Shown here piece by piece: positions 1-8,653 of a stretch of 64,000 bases of DNA. This stretch comes from Brevundimonas vesicularis NBRC 12165 (lineage in GTDB: Bacteria; Pseudomonadota; Alphaproteobacteria; Caulobacterales; Caulobacteraceae). The stretch is taken from the NCBI RefSeq assembly GCF_001592205.1, contig NZ_BCWM01000014.1:1-64000 (forward strand), read 5' to 3'. A program made the position numbers and the translations under genes. The notes under the pieces were generated by a model. The model ran no database searches, was not told the origin of the DNA, and was given only the letters and a program-made list of their open reading frames with translations. Position 1 is the stretch's first letter. Each line of letters begins with the position of its first letter.

Positions 1-103
1 AGCCGGCGTCGATGGCGCCGTACCAACCATTGGGTTCCGCCGATGCGGCGCCGGCTGCGAACAGTCCGGCGGCGGCAACGGAGGCGAGAAGTTTGAGCTT
101 CAT
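1..103 (-). CDS. Outer-membrane protein, N-terminal fragment (OmpA-like)
   Basis: This is only the first 34 codons of a gene that runs off the left edge of the window. The visible part starts MKLKLLASVAAAGLF and has a typical Sec signal peptide (charged n-region, Ala/Leu-rich core, AxA-type cleavage site before EPNGWYGAIDAG). The residues after the cleavage site resemble the start of the beta-barrel of OmpA-type proteins of caulobacters, so an outer-membrane barrel is likely but cannot be shown. A GAGGAAAG Shine-Dalgarno sequence precedes the ATG. The gene is divergent from the dehydrogenase at 259. Confidence 0.6.
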   Translation of the reverse strand, partial: MKLKLLASVAAAGLFAAGAASAEPNGWYGAIDAG

Positions 104-258
104 AGCTTTCCTCACTGTGTGAATGCGCGAAGCTGCGCAATAGCACAGCATTCACCCGACCGAACGGCGTGGCTGGCGCACGGTTCCGCGCTTGAGCTAC
201 GATTGTGTCGACTGTGGCGCCGTTTCAACACATTGGGCGCCTGCGAAAGGAAACGAAT

Positions 259-1167
259 ATGGCGATGCGGTTTGACGGACAGGTGGCGATCGTGACGGGC
301 GCCGGGGGCGGGCTGGGGCACGAACACGCTCTGGCTCTGGCGGCACGCGGGGCCAAGGTGGTGGTCAATGACCTAGGCGGCGCCCGCGACGGCTCGGGCG
401 GATCAGCCAACGCGGCCGAATCCGTCGTGGCGGAAATCGAGGCGGCCGGCGGCGAGGCTATAGCCAACGCAGCCTCGGTGACGGATTTTGCCGCAGTCCA
501 GGCCATGGTCGATCAGGCCATGGCGAAATGGGGCCGGATCGACATCCTGGTGAACAACGCCGGCGTCCTGCGCGACAAGACCTTCGCCAAGATGGAGATC
601 GAGGACTTCCGCTTCGTCGTCGACGTCCACCTGATGGGGGCGGTCAACTGCACCAAGGCGGTGTGGGAGATCATGCGCGGGCAGAACTACGGCCGGATCG
701 TGATGACGACTTCGTCCTCGGGCCTGTACGGCAACTTTGGACAGTCGAACTATGGCGCGGCCAAGATGGCGCTGGTCGGTCTGATGCAGACCCTGTCGAT
801 CGAGGGGGCCAAGAACGACATCCGCGTCAACTGCCTGGCGCCCACCGCCCACACCCGCATGACCGAGGATCTGGGCGCCGCCCTGCCGCTGGAGGCGCTG
901 GCCCCGGCCCTGGTCACGCCCGGCCTGCTTTACTTGGTCAGCCAGGATGCGCCGAGCCGCGCCATCTTGGCCGCCGGCGCCGGCGGGTTCGAGCGCGCCT
1001 ATGTCACCCTGACGCAAGGCGACTTCGTCACTGGGGAAGATGCACCCGAACAGGTCGCCGCCCGCTTCGACGCCATTTCGGACCGCACCGGCGAGATCGT
1101 CCCGGAAATGGGCGCCGCCCAGGGCATGATCGAACTGACGAAAGCCCAGAAAGCCCACGGCGGTTGA
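259..1167 (+). CDS. Short-chain dehydrogenase, (3R)-hydroxyacyl-CoA dehydrogenase type
   Basis: A 302-residue SDR. The N-terminal TGAGGGLG motif is the NAD(P)-binding Rossmann loop. NNAG follows about residue 98, and the catalytic Tyr165/Lys169 lie in SNYGAAK with serines just before. The VVNDLGG and GSGGSA segments after the first strand are characteristic of the dehydrogenase domain of peroxisomal-type multifunctional enzyme 2, so oxidation of 3-hydroxyacyl-CoA in beta-oxidation is the likely reaction. The open frame extends upstream to 205, but ATG 259 is preceded by GAAAGGA at good spacing. The thiolase 143 bases downstream fits the same fatty-acid or acyl-CoA pathway. Exact substrate is unknown. 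Confidence 0.85.
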   Translation: MAMRFDGQVAIVTGAGGGLGHEHALALAARGAKVVVNDLGGARDGSGGSANAAESVVAEIEAAGGEAIANAASVTDFAAVQAMVDQAMAKWGRIDILVNNAGVLRDKTFAKMEIEDFRFVVDVHLMGAVNCTKAVWEIMRGQNYGRIVMTTSSSGLYGNFGQSNYGAAKMALVGLMQTLSIEGAKNDIRVNCLAPTAHTRMTEDLGAALPLEALAPALVTPGLLYLVSQDAPSRAILAAGAGGFERAYVTLTQGDFVTGEDAPEQVAARFDAISDRTGEIVPEMGAAQGMIELTKAQKAHGG

Positions 1168-1266
1168 ACGACAAGGTGCCTTGCGTTGACGCGACGTGAG
1201 GCGCCTAACTTCGCGTCAGAGGAAACCGGCCTCAGCAGCGCGAACGCGCGTAGGCCAAACAAGAAT

Positions 1267-1296
1267 GGGCTCAAGTAGCCCGAAAGGCGATAGCCC
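1267..1296 (+). promoter_or_regulatory. Hairpin leader motif, copy 1 (thiolase leader)
   Basis: GGGCT at 1267-1271 pairs with AGCCC at 1292-1296. Between them are the conserved CAAGTAG, a short inner GCC/GGC stem with a CGAAA loop, and GAT. The hairpin lies 14 bases before the thiolase ATG and ends 2 bases before its AGGAGG ribosome-binding site. Two related copies lie before rsuA and rpmA. The outer stem here is GGGCT/AGCCC instead of GCGCT/AGCGC, a compensatory change that supports an RNA fold. Function is unknown. Confidence 0.55.
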
Positions 1297-1310
1297 CAGG
1301 AGGAAAGCCC

Positions 1311-2513
1311 ATGCGCGAAGCCGTCATCGTCTCCACCGCCCGTACGCCCATCGGGCGCGCCTATCGCGGCGCCTTTAACGACACCCAGGCGCAGCAGCTC
1401 GGCGCCCATGCGGTGAAACATGCGGTCCAGCGCGCCGGCGTCGATCCGGCCGAGATCGAGGATGTCATCATGGGCGCGGCCCTGCAGCAGGGCTCGACCG
1501 GAACCAATGTGGCGCGCCAGATCGCTCTGGCCGCCGGCCTGCCCTCCTCCGTTCCCGGCATGAGCTTGGACCGCCAATGCGCCTCGGGCCTGATGGGCAT
1601 CGCCACGGCGGCGAAACAGGTCGTCTTCGATCAGCAGAAGATGGCGGTCGGCGGCGGGCTGGAAAGCATCTCCCTGGTGCAGAACCAGAATATGAACCTG
1701 TACCGGATGAAGGACGAGGCGCTGCTGAAGCTGTCGCCCCACATCTATATGTCGATGCTGGAGACGGCCGAGGTGGTGTCGCGCCGCTACGGCGTCAGCC
1801 GCGACCGCCAGGACGAATATGCGCTGAAATCCCAGCAGCGCACGGCCGCCGCTCAAGACGCCGGTCGGTTCGACGCCGAGATCGTGCCCATGACCACCAC
1901 CATGCTGGTCATGGACAAGGCGACCGGCCAGGCCTCATCGAAAGAGGTCACACTCTCCAAGGACGAGGGCAATCGTCCCGACACGACGCTGGAAGGGCTG
2001 AAGGCTTTGAAGCCGGTCTTCGGCGGCGGCGAGGAGATCCAGACGGGCGAGTTCATCACCGCCGGCAACGCCTCGCAACTGTCGGACGGCGCCTCAGCCT
2101 GCGTCGTCATGGAGGCCGGCGAGGCGGTGAAGCGCAACCTGCAACCGCTCGGCGCCTATCGCGGCATGGCGGTCGCCGGCTGCGAGCCGGACGAAATGGG
2201 CATCGGCCCGGTCTATGCCGTGCCCAAACTTCTGAAGCGCCACGGCCTGACGGTGGACGACATCGGCATCTGGGAGCTGAACGAGGCCTTCGCCGCCCAG
2301 GTTCTGTACTGCCAGGACACGCTGGGCATTCCCGACGACCGGCTGAACGTCTCGGGCGGCGCCATCTCCATCGGCCACCCCTACGGCATGTCCGGCGCCC
2401 GCATGACCGGCCACGTCCTGATCGAGGGCAAGCGTCGCGGGGCCAAATATGGCGTCGTCACCATGTGCATCGGCGGCGGCATGGGCGCGGCCGGGTTGTT
2501 CGAGATTTACTGA
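1311..2513 (+). CDS. Acetyl-CoA C-acyltransferase (thiolase)
   Basis: A full-length 400-residue thiolase. The nucleophilic Cys90 lies in DRQCASG, the NEAFAAQ motif follows about residue 322, His356 lies in the GHP motif, and the second catalytic Cys386 is in [10 protein letters not shown] near the C-terminus. It would cleave 3-ketoacyl-CoA or condense acyl-CoA with acetyl-CoA in the cytoplasm. AGGAGGAAAG lies directly before the ATG. The preceding SDR could supply its 3-ketoacyl substrate, so the two may form a small beta-oxidation unit, although the 143-base gap with a hairpin suggests separate control of the thiolase. The acyl-chain preference cannot be read from sequence. Confidence 0.93.
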   Translation: MREAVIVSTARTPIGRAYRGAFNDTQAQQLGAHAVKHAVQRAGVDPAEIEDVIMGAALQQGSTGTNVARQIALAAGLPSSVPGMSLDRQCASGLMGIATAAKQVVFDQQKMAVGGGLESISLVQNQNMNLYRMKDEALLKLSPHIYMSMLETAEVVSRRYGVSRDRQDEYALKSQQRTAAAQDAGRFDAEIVPMTTTMLVMDKATGQASSKEVTLSKDEGNRPDTTLEGLKALKPVFGGGEEIQTGEFITAGNASQLSDGASACVVMEAGEAVKRNLQPLGAYRGMAVAGCEPDEMGIGPVYAVPKLLKRHGLTVDDIGIWELNEAFAAQVLYCQDTLGIPDDRLNVSGGAISIGHPYGMSGARMTGHVLIEGKRRGAKYGVVTMCIGGGMGAAGLFEIY

Positions 2514-2520
2514 ATTTTTT

Positions 2521-2670
2521 CTCCTCCCTGTCGCGCAGCGATGGGGAGGTGGCCCGGCGCTCCTTTAGCGCCGCGACGAAGGGGTTCTGCGACGCCTACA
2601 GGAGACAGTGGGATTTCAAGAGCCCCTCCACCGCTTCGCGGTCCCCCTCCCCACAGGTGGGGAGGAGACG
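2521..2670. repeat. Intergenic palindromic repeat, long copy
   Basis: This element fills the gap between the thiolase stop and the coq7 stop. It begins CTCCTCCCT and ends GGGGAGGAG, giving short terminal inverted repeats, and contains several GC-rich hairpins. Bases 2608-2670 match the reverse complement of 46453-46515 at 59 of 63 positions without gaps. The left half (2521-2607) has no second copy in this window. It has no coding capacity of note and looks like a REP- or MITE-type intergenic repeat. It sits between convergent genes and could also help end transcription. Confidence 0.8.
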
Positions 2671-2672
2671 CG

Positions 2673-3236
2673 TCAGACCCGCTCGCTGATTTTGATCGCC
2701 GCCTTGCAGCCGACCTTGATCACGCCGGACAGCAGCCGATAGGCCGGCGCTTCGCGGCTGCCGTGTTCGATGGCGTGGTCGTGGTGGGCCAGCTCCTCGT
2801 CGCGGAACTGTTTCAGCTCGGCGGCCAGGACCGGGTCGCGGTCGCCGATCTCGGCGATCTGGTCGGCATAGTGTTTCTCGATCACGCTCTCGACCGCCTC
2901 GGTGCAGGCGTGCGCCGCCTTTTCACCCATCAGGGCCGTGCCGGCGCCCAGGGCCGAGGCGGCGATGCGCCACAGGGGCGTCATGACCGTGGGTCGCACC
3001 TGCCGCTCGTTCAGCAGCCGTTCGAAGCGCGCCAGATGCACCGCCTCCTGGTCCTGCATCTCCGACAGATCATGGGCGATGCCGTCACGCCCCTTGCGCC
3101 CTTCGAACACCGCCTTCTGGGCGCGATAGATCAGGACGGCCGCATATTCTCCGGCGTGATCGACACGCAGGATTTCGTCCATCCGCGCCTTGTCGGCGCC
3201 TTGGCCAGGACGAGGGAGAGGAATGGAATGGCTCAT
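2673..3236 (-). CDS. coq7: 3-demethoxyubiquinol hydroxylase (COQ7 family)
   Basis: A 187-residue ferritin-like di-iron monooxygenase that hydroxylates 3-demethoxyubiquinol, the penultimate step of ubiquinone synthesis at the inner membrane. The two iron-binding halves are visible: Glu30 in DHAGEYAA with E64xxH67 in DQEAVH, then a later Glu in SVIEKHY with ExxH in EELAHHDH. The open frame continues upstream, but ATG 3236 lies just after the dsbB stop (4 bases between), which makes it the natural coupled start; an internal Met at residue 19 is the alternative. It ends against the intergenic repeat. Confidence 0.93.
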   Translation of the reverse strand: MSHSIPLPRPGQGADKARMDEILRVDHAGEYAAVLIYRAQKAVFEGRKGRDGIAHDLSEMQDQEAVHLARFERLLNERQVRPTVMTPLWRIAASALGAGTALMGEKAAHACTEAVESVIEKHYADQIAEIGDRDPVLAAELKQFRDEELAHHDHAIEHGSREAPAYRLLSGVIKVGCKAAIKISERV

Positions 3237-3240
3237 CGCA

Positions 3241-3786
3241 TCAGGCCTTTTCGATCCGTGGCGCGCGGGCGTCCTTTGGACGTTTCGCCGCCAACAGGCT
3301 GAACACCGCAAGCGCCGAGGCGATGATCGCGTTCCATCCTGCCATCGACAGACCGAGCCAGCTCCAGGCCACATCGCCGCAGCCGATCACCTTGGTCACC
3401 GGCCCCGTGCCCATGGCCAGCGCTGTCAGGCTGTCCATATCAACCGAGCCGCCGACGGACGAACAGGTCGCAGGCAGCGCCCACCATTTATATTCGCCGC
3501 CCATATGGAAGATGGCCGTGATGGCGCCTGTCGCGAACACGGCCGCCAGCAGGAAGCCGGCGATGCGCGGCGTGCCCCGGCGTCCGCCGCTGAACAGGGT
3601 CCAACCCGTGGCCAGCACAGCGACGACGACGGCGCCCCAATAGACCTCGCGCTGCTTCAGACACAGGTTGCAGGGCGCAAGGCCGCCGAACCGTTCGAAC
3701 GCATGGGCTGCGCCCAGCATGGCCAGCGACGCGGCCAGGGCGAAGGCGGTCCACCAACGGGTCAGAAGGCGATAGACATCGATCAT
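3241..3786 (-). CDS. dsbB: Disulfide bond formation protein DsbB
   Basis: A 181-residue inner-membrane protein with about four transmembrane segments. It carries both cysteine pairs of the DsbB family: Cys39-x2-Cys42 in PCNLC after the first helix, and Cys108/Cys136 in the second periplasmic loop. The family re-oxidises periplasmic DsbA and passes electrons to quinone. It is immediately upstream of coq7, a ubiquinone synthesis gene, with 4 bases between them. The pairing makes biochemical sense because DsbB uses quinone, although co-regulation is inferred only from spacing. Confidence 0.9.
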   Translation of the reverse strand: MIDVYRLLTRWWTAFALAASLAMLGAAHAFERFGGLAPCNLCLKQREVYWGAVVVAVLATGWTLFSGGRRGTPRIAGFLLAAVFATGAITAIFHMGGEYKWWALPATCSSVGGSVDMDSLTALAMGTGPVTKVIGCGDVAWSWLGLSMAGWNAIIASALAVFSLLAAKRPKDARAPRIEKA

Positions 3787-3825
3787 CTTGAAACGGTCTT
3801 ACCCCGCCCCGAACGCGCCGTCGAC

Positions 3826-4401
3826 TTACAGAAGCTTCAGGACGACGATCAACGCGACCAGCGCGACCAGGCCGATCACGCTCCACATCGCCAGCCGCTT
3901 TTCGACCTGCGCCAGCATGGCCGGCCCCCAGCGCTTCAGTATCCACGCCTCCAGGAAGAAGCGCCCGCCCCGCGTCACGACCGACGCGGCCATGAAGACC
4001 GGAAAGCTGAATGCCGCCAGGCCCGAGGCGATCGTCACCAGCTTGTAGGGAATGGGCGTCAGCCCCTTGATCAGAATGACCCACAGGCCCCACTGATCGA
4101 ACCAGGCGCGGAACTGCTCCAGCCCGTCCGAATGGCCCAGCACCCGCATGATCGCCAAGCCCAGATCGGTCAGGAAATAGCCGATCGCATAACCGACAAT
4201 CCCGCCCAGCACCGAGGCGACGGTGCAGACGGCGGCGTAGAAATAGGCCCGGTCCGGCCGCGCCAGGATCATCGGCGCCAGCATCACGTCGGGCGGAATG
4301 GGGAAGAAGGAGCTTTCGGCGAAGGAGACCACGGCCAGGGCCTTGGTCGCATGACGGCTGCGCGCCAGGTCGAAGACGCGGTCATAGAGTTTGCGCAGCA
4401 T
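3826..4401 (-). CDS. YqaA/DedA-type (VTT domain) inner-membrane protein
   Basis: A 191-residue polytopic membrane protein of the YqaA branch of the SNARE-associated/DedA superfamily. The FAESSFFPIPPDV segment near residue 30 and the later GLTPIPYK segment are family hallmarks and resemble re-entrant loops with key prolines. DedA-superfamily members have been linked to membrane lipid transport and envelope homeostasis; the role here is inferred. An 18-codon upstream extension is open but lacks a ribosome-binding site, so ATG 4401 is preferred. It is followed 39 bases later by dsbB on the same strand. Confidence 0.82.
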   Translation of the reverse strand: MLRKLYDRVFDLARSRHATKALAVVSFAESSFFPIPPDVMLAPMILARPDRAYFYAAVCTVASVLGGIVGYAIGYFLTDLGLAIMRVLGHSDGLEQFRAWFDQWGLWVILIKGLTPIPYKLVTIASGLAAFSFPVFMAASVVTRGGRFFLEAWILKRWGPAMLAQVEKRLAMWSVIGLVALVALIVVLKLL

Positions 4402-4470
4402 GTCGATCCCTGAAGGCGGTCGTTGCTCCCTAGCAACCGCTGCCCGCGCCGTCACGACAAGACGACGATC

Positions 4471-5172
4471 TCAGGTGCGTTTGCCGAACGGTCGGCTGGG
4501 GACGATACCGGGATCATAGACGGGCCGATCCCAAGGGGTCGGCGCCGGGCGGGCGGGCGCGGCGGCGTTTTCGGCCATGCCGCGTCGGGCCTCCTCGAAC
4601 AGGGTCTCCAGCCGCGCCTCGTCGATCGTCGAAGCCTTCGGTTCCCACCCGCCGCCGGTGCGGGGGTCGGGTCCGTATGTGTTTTCGCCCGCCTCGCCCG
4701 GCAACAGGGTCAAGACGAACAGGATCACGCCGCAGATCTGCCCCGCCAGGATCATCACCCCGGCCCCGCCCAGACCCGCCAGCAGGGCGGGCACGGCCTG
4801 GGCGGCGTCGACGCCCTGGGCCGCGTGCTGAACCATGCCGCCCAAGGCGCCCATGATCATGATGATCGCCAGGACGTTGGGCGCGAGCAGCAGCAGCCAC
4901 CAGGCCGAGCGCCCGCAGTCATGCAGTCGCCGCGTCAGAACGGCGTAGTTGGGGATCAGCAGGCCCAGCATCATCAGCCCCAGCAGGCCGAACGCCCCTA
5001 GGACCGCCACGCCGACGACACCTGGGTCGTCCGCCCGTCCAGCCGCGATCATGACCATCATGATCAAGCCGGCGACCAGGGACTGGACGATCATGAAGCC
5101 GAAATATTCGCGACGGGACGCGCGTCCCTTGAAGTCGGCATAGCGCAGCAGGGGGCGAAGCAGGATCGACAT
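4471..5172 (-). CDS. DUF805 membrane protein
   Basis: A 233-residue protein whose first 170 residues match the DUF805 pattern: the opening YADFKGRASRREYF motif, several transmembrane helices, and the RRLHDCGRSAWW loop. The C-terminal 60 residues are soluble, proline- and alanine-rich, and probably disordered. The function of DUF805 proteins is unknown. The open frame extends 34 codons further upstream, but ATG 5172 places the family start motif at the usual position. No strong ribosome-binding site is seen. Confidence 0.8.
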   Translation of the reverse strand: MSILLRPLLRYADFKGRASRREYFGFMIVQSLVAGLIMMVMIAAGRADDPGVVGVAVLGAFGLLGLMMLGLLIPNYAVLTRRLHDCGRSAWWLLLLAPNVLAIIMIMGALGGMVQHAAQGVDAAQAVPALLAGLGGAGVMILAGQICGVILFVLTLLPGEAGENTYGPDPRTGGGWEPKASTIDEARLETLFEEARRGMAENAAAPARPAPTPWDRPVYDPGIVPSRPFGKRT

Positions 5173-5317
5173 GACGGCTCGTGAGGATCGGGATTTCAAC
5201 CCCAACCCTACAGCCAAGCTCTCAAAGGATTGTAAAACGCGAGCGTTAACGGCCGCCGGGCGCCTCTGCGACATCGCACCCCTCGCGGTTCGCCCGACAG
5301 CGCCTTAATCAGACGCC

Positions 5318-5953
5318 ATGACGCCCCCCTCCCCCCTCCAGCATCAAGACGACGTCAGCCATAACGTCACCCGGCTGCTGCGGCGGCTGGCCGACGACGG
5401 CGGCGACGCAGGCCTGACCCTGCACGAGATCCGCGACCGGCTGGACGAGCGCGCCTATGGCCTGTTGATCCTGCTGCTCTCCATCCCTTGTCTGGTGCCG
5501 GGCCTTTACGGCGTGCCGCAGGTGGTCGGGCTGATCGTCATCCTGCTGGCCGGCCAGATGCTGGTCGGGCGCGAGGAGCCGTGGCTGCCGCGCTGGTTTC
5601 TGAATCTGCGATGCAAGGGATCGTGGCTGAAGGCCATGGCCGATTTCGCCGAAACCAAACTGGGCTGGATCGACCGGCTGTCGCGCCCCCGTCTTCGCCG
5701 CTTCGCCGATGGGCCGGGCGAGAAGCTGGCCGCCGTCTTCATGATCCTGGCGACCGTCACCATCGTCATGCCCCTGACCAACACCATCCCGTCGATCGCC
5801 CTGGCCCTGCTGTCGGTCGGCCTGATCCAGCGCGACGGCCTGTTCGTCCTCGCGGGCTGCGCCGTAACCACCGTGTGGCTGACCATCCTGGGCGCGCTCG
5901 GGACCGGCCTTCTGATGGGCGCCGAATGGGCCACGCGCTGGCTGCCGGGCTGA
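5318..5953 (+). CDS. ExoD-family exopolysaccharide synthesis protein
   Basis: A 211-residue inner-membrane protein of the ExoD family. The N-terminal half has a cytoplasmic helical region (LTLHEIRDRLDERAYG) followed by hydrophobic segments with the family-typical IPCLVPG and VPQVVGL motifs. The second half has two or three more transmembrane helices, with PLTNTIPS between them. ExoD was first described in Sinorhizobium exopolysaccharide synthesis and alkaline tolerance; the biochemical activity is not established. It stands alone between a divergent DUF805 gene and a secreted DUF5694 protein. Confidence 0.85.
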   Translation: MTPPSPLQHQDDVSHNVTRLLRRLADDGGDAGLTLHEIRDRLDERAYGLLILLLSIPCLVPGLYGVPQVVGLIVILLAGQMLVGREEPWLPRWFLNLRCKGSWLKAMADFAETKLGWIDRLSRPRLRRFADGPGEKLAAVFMILATVTIVMPLTNTIPSIALALLSVGLIQRDGLFVLAGCAVTTVWLTILGALGTGLLMGAEWATRWLPG

Positions 5954-6074
5954 CGCAACGCTGCAAGCGTAGCCTTAGATGTCCAAGAATTAACGGGCGC
6001 CCGGGCGGTGATCCGTGGAAGGTGGCGTGACCGACCGACGGTCGATCCTTCTCAAATTCCTTTCACGGCGTGTC

Positions 6075-7184
6075 ATGGCCTTGCCTCTTCGTTCCTCCCG
6101 CATCCTGTTCGTCGCCGTCGGCGCGCTGCTGGCCGTCGCCCTGCCCGCAGCCGCGCAGGACTACCGCCAGCCTTTCCATCCCGATCAGCTGAAGGGACCG
6201 CCCGCCGGCGCGCTGAACGAAGTGCTGGTCCTGGGCACGCCGCACCTGTCGAACATGGGCGACGGCTTCAAGGTCGAAAGCCTGTCGCCGCTGCTGGATC
6301 GGTTGGCGGCGTGGAAGCCGACCGCCATCGCGACGGAGGACCTGTCCGGCCTGCAATGCGACAGTCTGCGTCGCTATCCGTCGCGGTATGCCGAGACGGT
6401 CGAAACCTATTGCTGGGATCCCGCTCCCGCCGCCCTGGCGACCGGCCTGGACGTACCGGCCGCCAACGCCGAGGCCGAGCGGCTGCTGGCAGAATGGCCC
6501 GATCAGCCCACAACGGCCCAGCGGCGTCATCTGGCGGCGGTCTTCCTGGCGGCCGGCGAGCGGGGATCGGCCTTGGTCCAGTGGCTTCGCCTGCCCGCCC
6601 AGGACCGCATCGCCGGGGACGGCCTGAACGACGCCTTGGTCGGCGTGCTGAACCAGATCGAGGAACAGGCCAACGAGACCTTCCTGATTTCCGCCCCCCT
6701 GGCCGCGCGCCTGGGACTGGAACGGCTGTGGAGCGTCGACGACCACTCCGCCGATTCGCCCGACCCTGCCGACCCCGTGGAGAAGAAGGCATCACAGGAC
6801 GCCGTCATGGCCGCCTGGGACAATCCCGCCAGCACGGCCCGTCGGGCGGAAGACGAACGGCTGAGCGCCGCCCTGGATCAGCCGGACGGCCTTCTCCAGA
6901 TGTATCGCGCCTACAATGCACCGACCGTCCCGGCCATGGCCTATCAGTCCGATTTCGGCGCAAATCTGGTCGAGCCGTCACCGCAGGCCTTCGGCCGCCG
7001 CTACCTCGGCTTCTGGGAGACCCGCAACCTGCGAATGGTCGCCAATATGCGCGATGTCCTGGGCCTCTATCCGGGCACTCGGATGCTGACCATCGTCGGC
7101 GCCTCGCACAAGGGCTACTACGAGGCCTATCTGGACCAGATGCACGACGTCCGGCTGGTCGATCCCGAAGCCGTCCTGCGCTGA
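6075..7184 (+). CDS. Secreted DUF5694-type protein
   Basis: A 369-residue exported protein. ATG 6075 gives a clean signal peptide (MALPLRSSRILFVAVGALL, cleavage after AAAQ). The open frame allows an earlier GTG at 6015, which would bury the signal sequence, so 6075 is preferred although no good ribosome-binding site is seen. The mature part has the features I associate with DUF5694: LVLGTPHLSN near the start, a WKPTAIATED segment, and a C-terminal TIVGASHKGYYE. The GTxH and GxxH motifs recall TraB/ChaN-like folds. Function is unknown; an enzymatic periplasmic role is a guess. Confidence 0.72.
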   Translation: MALPLRSSRILFVAVGALLAVALPAAAQDYRQPFHPDQLKGPPAGALNEVLVLGTPHLSNMGDGFKVESLSPLLDRLAAWKPTAIATEDLSGLQCDSLRRYPSRYAETVETYCWDPAPAALATGLDVPAANAEAERLLAEWPDQPTTAQRRHLAAVFLAAGERGSALVQWLRLPAQDRIAGDGLNDALVGVLNQIEEQANETFLISAPLAARLGLERLWSVDDHSADSPDPADPVEKKASQDAVMAAWDNPASTARRAEDERLSAALDQPDGLLQMYRAYNAPTVPAMAYQSDFGANLVEPSPQAFGRRYLGFWETRNLRMVANMRDVLGLYPGTRMLTIVGASHKGYYEAYLDQMHDVRLVDPEAVLR

Positions 7185-7191
7185 TCGCATA

Positions 7192-7263
7192 AAGACGACA
7201 GACGGGGCTTACGGGGTCGTCCGTCATCACGACCCCGTGGCTTCGTCTTGGCTCCGTCGTCTT
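7192..7263. other. Nested inverted repeats between the DUF5694 gene and hpd
   Basis: An inner perfect 10-bp stem, ACGGGGTCGT at 7211-7220 with ACGACCCCGT at 7229-7238, has an 8-base loop. It is enclosed by an outer 8-bp pair, AAGACGAC at 7192-7199 with GTCGTCTT at 7256-7263. There is no T-tract, so a classical intrinsic terminator is unlikely. It could be a transcript-end structure for the upstream gene or a leader structure for hpd. Confidence 0.5.
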
Positions 7264-7327
7264 CTGTGACTAGGTTCCGCGCCAATCGGCGGCCAGACCG
7301 CCCTCAAGATCACGCGGGAGACGCGCC

Positions 7328-8452
7328 ATGAACGACATGACCCAGGCCCAAGATCAGGCCACGGCGGAACAGATCGACCAAGAAAACCCCCTCGGCGTCG
7401 ACGGTTTCGAGTTCGTCGAATTCACCGGCCCCGAGCCCGAGGCGATGATTTCGCGCTTAGAGCTGATGGGCTTCACCCAGACGCACGTGAACCCCAAGAC
7501 CGACGTGGTGCGCCTGAAGCAGGGCGATATCAGCTTCTTGGTCCATCGCTCTCCTCGAGCTTATCCGGGGAGCCAAGCGGAAATCTTCGCCCGCGATCAC
7601 GGCCCATCCGCCAACGGCATGGCCTTCCGCACCAACGATGCAAAGGTCGCCTATGAAGGCGCAGTCGCTCGTGGAGCCAAGCCGGCCGAGGGAGTGGACG
7701 GCGGCGCGCTGGGCGACGACTACCCCTACATTCTGCAAGGCATCGGCGGCTCGCTGCTCTATGTCATCGACCAGTACGGCGACGCCGGCTCGCTCTATGA
7801 CGCCTGGGACGAGATCGAAGGCTGGGAAGAGGCCGAGCGCAAGAATTCGATGGGCCTGGAGATCCTGGATCACCTGACCCACAACGTCCGGCGCGGCCAG
7901 ATGCGCACCTGGTCGGGCTTCTACAACTCGATCTTCAACTTCGAAGAGCAGAAGTATTTCGACATCAAGGGCAAGGCGACAGGCCTGTTCTCTCAGGCCA
8001 TGATCGCGCCCGACCGCGCCATCCGCATCCCGTTGAACGAAAGCCAGGACGAAAACTCCCAGATCGAGGAGTTCATCCGTCGCTACAACGGCGAAGGCAT
8101 CCAGCATATCGCCCTGACGACCGAGAACATCTTCGAGACGGTCGAGGCGATGAAGGAACGCGGCGTCGCGTTCCAAGACACGATCGAGACCTATTTCGAA
8201 CTGATCGACAAACGCCTGCCCAACCATGGCGAGGACGTGGAGCGGATGCGCAAGAACCGCATCCTGATCGACGGTTCGGACGAGGAAGGCCTGCTGCTGC
8301 AAATCTTCACCCAGGACACCTTCGGCCCGATCTTCTTCGAGATCATTCAGCGCAAGGGCAACGAAGGCTTCGGCAACGGCAACTTCCAGGCCCTGTTCGA
8401 CTCCATCGAGCTGGACCAGATCCGTCGCGGCGTCATCAAGGTCGACGCCTGA
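7328..8452 (+). CDS. hppD: 4-hydroxyphenylpyruvate dioxygenase
   Basis: A 374-residue Fe(II) dioxygenase that converts 4-hydroxyphenylpyruvate to homogentisate in tyrosine catabolism. The three iron ligands are recognisable: His182 in LDHLTHN, His260 in GIQHIAL, and Glu338 in FFEIIQRKG. The C-terminal GNGNFQALF and SIELDQIRRG segments are typical and help close the active site. The length matches the bacterial family. A GGGAGACG ribosome-binding site precedes the ATG. The pathway's next genes are not adjacent, although an FAH-family gene lies 4 kb downstream. A small membrane-protein gene starts at the base after its stop. Confidence 0.95.
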   Translation: MNDMTQAQDQATAEQIDQENPLGVDGFEFVEFTGPEPEAMISRLELMGFTQTHVNPKTDVVRLKQGDISFLVHRSPRAYPGSQAEIFARDHGPSANGMAFRTNDAKVAYEGAVARGAKPAEGVDGGALGDDYPYILQGIGGSLLYVIDQYGDAGSLYDAWDEIEGWEEAERKNSMGLEILDHLTHNVRRGQMRTWSGFYNSIFNFEEQKYFDIKGKATGLFSQAMIAPDRAIRIPLNESQDENSQIEEFIRRYNGEGIQHIALTTENIFETVEAMKERGVAFQDTIETYFELIDKRLPNHGEDVERMRKNRILIDGSDEEGLLLQIFTQDTFGPIFFEIIQRKGNEGFGNGNFQALFDSIELDQIRRGVIKVDA

Positions 8453-8638
8453 ATGACGATGCGGCCGCCGACCTGGCTGCCCTGGCTCGGCCCGGTCCTT
8501 GCGGCCGGCGCCGGTGCCTTGGCCGGCGAATACTGGCTGGGCGGCGGTTTCTGGATGGTCCTGATCGCCGCCCTCCTCTGCGGCTTCGCCCCCATCATCG
8601 GCTATCAGGTGTGGAAGCGGCTGCACCACAGGGGGTGA
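8453..8638 (+). CDS. Small membrane protein downstream of hppD
   Basis: A 61-residue protein with two predicted hydrophobic segments: WLPWLGPVLAAGAGALAG, then an FWMVLIAALLCGFAPIIGY helix, with a basic tail WKRLHHRG. Its ATG directly abuts the hppD stop codon, so it is probably translated by coupling from the hppD message. I do not recognise a family. The tight linkage suggests a real gene, but short hydrophobic ORFs in GC-rich DNA can be spurious. Confidence 0.55.
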   Translation: MTMRPPTWLPWLGPVLAAGAGALAGEYWLGGGFWMVLIAALLCGFAPIIGYQVWKRLHHRG

Positions 8639-8653
8639 GGGCGGCCCCTTGCA

